Positions 59,074-64,000 of a stretch of 64,000 bases of DNA are shown here, in pieces. Within the stretch, counting starts at the first letter, position 1. Every line of letters starts with the position of its first letter. The notes beneath the pieces are model-generated. The model made no database searches. It worked only from the letters and a program-made list of their open reading frames with translations, and was not told where the DNA came from. The position numbers were made by a program, and so were the translations under genes. Origin of the DNA: Cristatella mucedo (taxonomy: Eukaryota > Bryozoa > Phylactolaemata > Cristatellidae); assembly GCA_009760855.2 (NCBI GenBank), contig WPIO01000091.1, positions 1,035,001 through 1,099,000 of the forward strand, in the 5' to 3' direction.

Positions 59074-60744
59074 CAAGAAGAACAAAATCGAGCCGCACCA
59101 GAGCATGCCATCGACCACACAGGACCAGCACTCCAAGCAAGGCCTTGCATGCAACCGGCAGAGCAGCCCTGGTACTACATAGTTGGCTCATAAACTCAAA
59201 AAGAGTTTCATGCGATCATGCAGAAGTGCGAATGGCATGTAATGCTCCTAGTATCGAATCCAAGTCTGCCCAGAAATGCGCCAATAAAATGAAGAGTGCC
59301 GGAGTCAGTGTGTGCCGTGCTGACTTTACTAAGAGCTACAGACTGAGCTGATAAAAAGTTGTATTTTGTGCATTGGCACATATCGAGAACTCCTATAGCA
59401 TATGCCAGATCATGTCTACCAGGGATCCTTCGCACTTTCTGTCTTGCCATTCCTATCAGTTGTTTGTATATTTACAAGATTATAAATAGCTAAACTGCTT
59501 TCACCAAGATCATACAGATCAGAGTAAAAACGTCGAATTGCCGGCATTACAAACTAAAAAAAACAGTAATCTACACACAGACGGTACGGGGAAGCAAGAC
59601 TTGAAAAAAGTAGCCTGAGAGTGTCGCTCGACTACAGGGCAAAATATGTAAAAATCTACCCATTCTCTCTCTATCTTTGAAACAGACAAATGCAGTGACT
59701 GACACAAAACCATGGCAATTGACTCTAAGAGCACAGCTAAAGACATGACTTACACGGATTGGGCAGACGACGGTATATAATTAACCACAGTAGTTTAGGT
59801 CATACAAACATCTGGTTTAACCTACCCTAATCAGTGCATTAGATGCTCATCGAATTGCATGATCTGGTTCCTACAGCACCACTGACACTGGCCATTCATG
59901 CCAGCATCAGGCTTGGCAGCTCATGATCAGTGCAGCACACGTTTCCTTCACCTAGCATTACTGACCACAATCCTATTCTAAACTACGATTCCATTCTAAA
60001 CTACGTTTTCATTCTGAACTACGATTCTATTCTAAACTAAAATTCTATTTTAAACTATGTCAAGACCACCAGATCAGCATTTCGTTGGCTACTAATTAAG
60101 CTCAACTTATGCAGTCATATAAACCGAAGGCAGTCGAGATCATTTGCGACTTTGCACTAGACAGGTCTCAATACTGGTGCTTAACACCGATACATTTTCT
60201 CGGTCTAGCTCGTTCTCTAAATAGCAATCAGATATCAGCCGTATCACTGTATTTTGCCGATGGCTGTAGTGGCAGTTTCCAGATATTCCATCCTTCAACA
60301 AATTGCTGAACAATAGTTTAACACCATGCATAATGCAGTTGATGCTCTCGACTTCTGCTAAAAAATATGTAGCTGAACAGTCAGCTAGATTTTACTTGGC
60401 ACTTCAAAAAAAAAATAAGGAAGTTGAGGCTAAGACCTCTGATAAAGCTGAAATAGGGAGTAGTATCAATTAACAGATTTTGACAGAAAACTCGTGGAGA
60501 GGTATGCGCACCGGTAGTCTGTATGCTGCGATGTATGCACACGAAAAGCTTAGACACGGTATCATTACAGATTGGTGACCTAATTCAAATGCAGACGGAT
60601 GACATGCCCTTTTGCCAGGAATGAAAAGTAATACATGCTGGCAGGCATAGACGTTCTGTCGAATAGATGTAGGAGCCATTAAATCACTATCGGATGGGGG
60701 ACACGGGGCATGCTGACAAGTCACTTAAGATTACTACGATGAGC
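59074..60744. other. Region 5' of the MRPL35 exon
   Basis: Should include MRPL35 intron sequence and perhaps its first exon, but none could be recognised. A short tandem repeat lies at 59970-60058. Nothing else seen. Confidence 0.4.
59970..60058. repeat. Short tandem repeat, about 17-base unit x5
   Basis: Units of the type ATTCTAAACTACGATTCC follow each other five times with small changes (CTATTCTAAACTACGATT, CCATTCTAAACTACGTTT, and so on). Confidence 0.85.
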
Positions 60745-60915
60745 CTTGATGGCACACTAGGTAAGGCGGTTGCTTTCACGACCTCGGTCCCGAGGTCGTG
60801 GGTCGATTCCTGCGGTGGGCGATCCTTTATCGCCACTGCAAGCGGTGGTGATAGCCGTAAAGGCTCTTCTGTCGACATACAAAAAGAGGCTGTTTAATCA
60901 GCTAGGATTTTTTTT
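60745..60915 (+). repeat. tRNA-derived SINE (family A), well preserved
   Basis: GATGGCACACTAGGTAAGGC (A-box region), GAGGTCGTGGGTCGATTCCT (B box), GTGGGCGATCCTTTATCGCC, GGTGGTGATAGCCGTAAAGG, AAAGAGGCTGTTTAATCAGC and a T run. It looks young and close to the source sequence. Confidence 0.92.
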
Positions 60916-61124
60916 TTTTACAGGAACGTGGTTAAGAGCTTACCCGTCTGCTCACGGGATCACTTCTAAGATAGTGGGAAAGAGCCCCTGAGTGTATGCC
61001 ACCTGCTCATTGACAGGCGATGGCCATGCAAGGGATTCAAAATTGTTCGTGAGCACGAATACGAATTGGCTGCTGCTCTGATGTCGAATTCTTGGAGCAA
61101 GCACAGAGTGGTGTGAGAATATAT

Positions 61125-61265
61125 ATAATTCATTTTTATAGCACCCCAAGAGAACTTAATCTCTATTCAGGCGCTTCACATATGCCTCGGGGCTCGAGCC
61201 CACGACCTCAGTCAGACCTTGGTCGGGGCGAGCACCTTAAACCACTAGACCAAGAGAAGCCACAT
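61125..61265 (-). repeat. tRNA-derived SINE with LINE-like 3' tail (family B)
   Basis: The minus strand has a tRNA-like head with CTTGGTCTAGTGGTTTAAGG (A box TGGTCTAGTGG) and GGTCGTGGGCTCGAGCCC (B box). A tail follows: GAAGCGCCTGAATAGAGATT then AAGTTCTCTTGGGG. The tail is shared with the LINE 3' ends of the window (GCGCCTAGAAAGAGATTGAG). This head-plus-LINE-tail architecture is typical of SINEs mobilised by a partner LINE. Confidence 0.85.
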
Positions 61266-61526
61266 CACGGATCTGCTGGCTACTTGTCGAACAGCAGTTC
61301 TCTTACAGGACTGCCAGTGTCATGCATTTAGCAACAGCCGTGGATGGCCTCCAGCATAATTTCTAAGCTTTTCCAGGATCACAATTAACGGCCGAGCACA
61401 GTTCACGTCTAGCAGGATTGAGATGCAGCTCTGTGAAAGCTTTACTCCTGCCCAAGCCCGTAAACACTGAGTTGGATCCCTGGAGCACTACCAAAACTTC
61501 ATGGTGTTCAGCATGTAGGTGCTTAC

Positions 61527-61653
61527 CTACTCCTGCAGAGTGCCTTGCGAGCACAAGCTCGCTGCTGCTGCTGCATAGCACCGTGTTGAAGTCGTATGTA
61601 GGGTCTAGATGCACTTGCCGTGGCATCACGACACCTACCGGATCGAGGCATAG
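61527..61653 (-). CDS. Possible internal exon of an unidentified gene
   Basis: A 127-base open segment between an acceptor (CCCTAG|, weak, purine-rich upstream) and a strong donor (GTAG|GTAAGC), phase 0 to 1. It codes LDPVGVVMPRQVHLDPTYDF then NTVLCSSSSELVLARHSAGV. I do not recognise the family and could not link it securely to neighbouring exons. Open segments on the same strand near 62.0-62.2 kb and 62.4-62.5 kb may belong with it. Confidence 0.3.
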
Positions 61654-61800
61654 CTAGGGTTTTTTTTTAATTTCAAGCTGAACCTCGACCTTTCGCTGAA
61701 CCATCCAATAATAGGCAGTACACATGCTCTCCCTGTTTTAGGAGACTGCTGTTTGGCAGTCCTACCCTCCCCCAGGCACTGTGGACGATGCAATAGCCGA

Positions 61801-61846
61801 GTGACCAGTGGATGCGTGACCAGTGGATGAGTGACCAGTGGATCCG
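61801..61846. repeat. 15-base tandem repeat x3
   Basis: GTGACCAGTGGATGC, GTGACCAGTGGATGA, GTGACCAGTGGATCC in direct succession. Confidence 0.9.
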
Positions 61847-62249
61847 AGACAGCACTTTCGGTCACCCGATTCATCTGCAGACAAGCCAAAAAACCCGTGC
61901 GTTGTACGCAGGCAACATCCCTAAGAGCCGACAGGTCCAAGCGAATCAACCAGTGAAACATGGGAGCATACTTAGGCAAGCTGCTCAGTGATGACTGCAT
62001 GCCACCCATAATCTTGTCTGATGCCCACAACGGAGTCGGCATCTGCCCGAACTTCCGGCTTGCACAGCTGGTGAGAGTTCGTGACTGGGCACGGATGGCG
62101 TGGAGTAATGCACCCGAAACGCCGGTAGCAAACGTTGGAGCAGCCGAGGTTAGCTTGGCTGCTGTGCCGTAGCATGTCGCAGATGCTGCCACGAGAGACG
62201 ATCTGACGAGACCTACAGCTGATATGCATCGAGACTTGTTTCAGCAGTC

Positions 62250-63060
62250 AGATCATGAAGACCCCAGATACAGACAGACAATAATGAGAGACAAAAACAG
62301 ACAATAATGAGAGACAAAAACAACTGGTGCTGCTTCTCTCATGCATTCTCATCCTGAGGGGCACTACCAAGATGAGACGAATTAGATACCCGGTGAGAGG
62401 TGCCGCGAGTCTAATGTCCAGCACGAGTGAGCTTCTCCTACAAATAGCATCCACATTATATATCACACGTTCAAATCTGTGTGCGCTAGCGCTCGGGAGC
62501 ACAGCTTCCGACTACGTCTATAAGGCTATGCACCTGACAGCAAGCATGATCTATTAGCTAACAGTTCTGGTGTAGATAAGTTGATGATCCTTTATAGAAA
62601 ACAGCTCGTGTCACACGACAATGCTGGGACAGCTTAAGGGCAGACCGAAATGAAACAGCATATGATATGCACACCAAAAGCTTGGATCGCGATTTCAGCA
62701 AAGCTATGCATCCGCAGCAATGTCTGACTCTCCTAAGGGCGTACTAACTCCATAGCCAAAAGGCGGCGGTAAGTGTATGTTACAAAGAAATTTTTACGAA
62801 CCGCCAACAGGCATACGGGGTGTCATGTGGTATTTTATGTTTAGTAAAAGTACATTCAGGCACAAAACAATCATCAAATCCCTCAATTCGCAGTGCTCGA
62901 GCCTGCCAGGGCACAAACTGCAAAGCTGCAGAGCATATGGGCATTCTGGCCAGCCGGGAGCTATCCAGGAGCATCCTATCGGGTGATTACAGTAGTCATA
63001 CTTACGGACTGGTTACAAAAAAGGCTAAAATCAGACCTTTGCTATTTGTAAAGGTACTAG
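62250..63060. other. Stretch without a recognised gene
   Basis: A duplicated 21-base segment (ACAGACAATAATGAGAGACA) occurs at about 62274-62320. Minus-strand 62400-62500 has a coding-like run (YNVDAICRRSSLVLDIRL) with no supported exon limits. Confidence 0.35.
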
Positions 63061-63120
63061 CATCTTTCCAGGTTTGCAAACATTTCCTAGCATCTTTCCA
63101 GGTTTGCAAACATTTACTAG
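63061..63120. repeat. 30-base tandem duplication
   Basis: Two adjacent 30-base units beginning CATCTTTCCAGGTTTGCAAA differ at one base only (TTCCTAG versus TTACTAG). Confidence 0.95.
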
Positions 63121-63294
63121 CACAAACCTGCATCGTTTTTCTGCACGCCTCTCGGCAGTACACTATTTTGTGGAGTAAGGATAACACTTAGGTCAACCCC
63201 ATAGCTATACTTCTGGGTCAGCCAGATGCAACTACAAAATACAAGGCAAGAAACAAGGCAGTAACTATATTAAGAGAATGCTTACACTAATGCA

Positions 63295-63674
63295 CCTGAA
63301 ATCTTTTGGAGACCATGCATTTGGTTCGTATGCTCCCAAAGCCTGGAACTCACTTCCAACTTGCGTCACTACATCCCCTGATATAACCACATTTAAGAAG
63401 TACTTTAAAACGCACCTATTTAGGACAGCATTTAGTGGGTCCCTGTGATTCGTCCTTTATGTGCCTATGCATGTTGACACTGTGCACGATGCCACTAACC
63501 ACACTTGCATGCTGACCCTGTGTATGTCACCCTAACCATATTATTCATGTTGTTTTCAAGCATGATACCACTCACCATTCAATTGCATTTCCCTTTGCGG
63601 CAAATGTAAAGCGCCTAGAAAGAGATTGAGTTCTCTGAGGGCGCCTTTACCAAGTGTATTATTATTATTATTAT
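63295..63674 (+). mobile_element. LINE 3' end with (ATT)n tail
   Basis: Begins in the terminal coding block (GAGACCATGCATTTGGTTCG, equivalent to [18 protein letters not shown]) and passes through the LINE 3' UTR. It ends AAAGCGCCTAGAAAGAGATT with about six ATT units. One of the better-preserved 3' ends. Confidence 0.93.
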
Positions 63675-64000
63675 CAACAAGGCTTTAGCAAGCAAAAATC
63701 ACTCGACTGCTATACTCGAACTATTCACTTGATCTGGTTGGCTGCCAAAGACCGGACCGATAATAGGGGTGACCAACTCATGAAGATAGCTGTATCTTTT
63801 AATGAAAATGACATACTTTCTGACAACTTGCATAGTTATCCAAACACACTACTGCAATCGATAATGGTTAGTACACAGTAAGGAGGAAGCACGCTAAGGG
63901 GCACGTTCCGGTGGATAACAAAACCGAAACCTCTACTCACCAGCCGTCACTAAGCAGACGGCATACAAAGGGCCCACAACTACACCCGCTAGACAGAGGA
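63675..64000. other. Window end, nothing recognised
   Basis: The frame at 63654-63881 runs out of the LINE tail and shows no domain. No other feature seen. Confidence 0.4.

Noticed and set aside
59074-59191. MRPL35 start at the minus-strand ATG 59191
   Set aside because: The segment spans a strong pyrimidine tract and AG acceptor, and its translation is hydrophobic without family similarity, so it is probably intron.

Overview
This is a stretch of animal nuclear genome. The genes are split by many GT-AG introns. They encode the SLC20 phosphate carrier, NHLRC2 and a mitochondrial ribosomal protein, and they use the standard genetic code. Introns and gene gaps are filled with CR1/L2-like LINEs, tRNA-derived SINEs, (ATT)n tails and microsatellites. 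The species cannot be read from the sequence. An invertebrate metazoan is my best inference. No prokaryotic, organellar, CRISPR or operon features are present.

Layout. 1-2.1 kb holds repeat fragments and a decayed Tc1/mariner-like transposase. 2.68-28.53 kb (+) is a sodium-dependent phosphate transporter of the PiT/SLC20 family. I assembled it from 12 exons whose phases join without a break (1683 nt, 560 aa). Its introns hold a (CT)n and a (GT)n microsatellite, LINE and SINE copies, and a hAT/ZBED-type transposase relic in the last intron. 28.5-31.0 kb is a short convergent intergenic gap. 30.97-47.67 kb (-) is NHLRC2 (thioredoxin-like domain plus NHL propeller), assembled from 10 exons with consistent phases (2136 nt, 711 aa). 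Its first exon lies about 4.9 kb from the second, and the intron between them is invaded by a LINE. 47.7-58.7 kb is a repeat-rich gap with LINE copies of at least two families, inverted and dispersed repeats, and a GC-rich stretch with a tandem duplication. 58.70-59.07 kb (-) is the last exon of the mitochondrial ribosomal protein bL35m (MRPL35). 59-64 kb holds SINEs, short tandem repeats, a LINE tail and one possible coding exon of an unidentified gene.

The three genes have unrelated jobs (phosphate uptake, an NHL/thioredoxin scaffold, mitochondrial translation), and nothing suggests they are co-regulated. SLC20 and NHLRC2 converge; NHLRC2 and MRPL35 are in tandem on the minus strand. The most informative content is the exon-level rebuilding of the two large genes and the layered mobile elements. 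Among these is a SINE whose 3' end copies the tail of the resident LINE family, which implies a parasite-partner pair.
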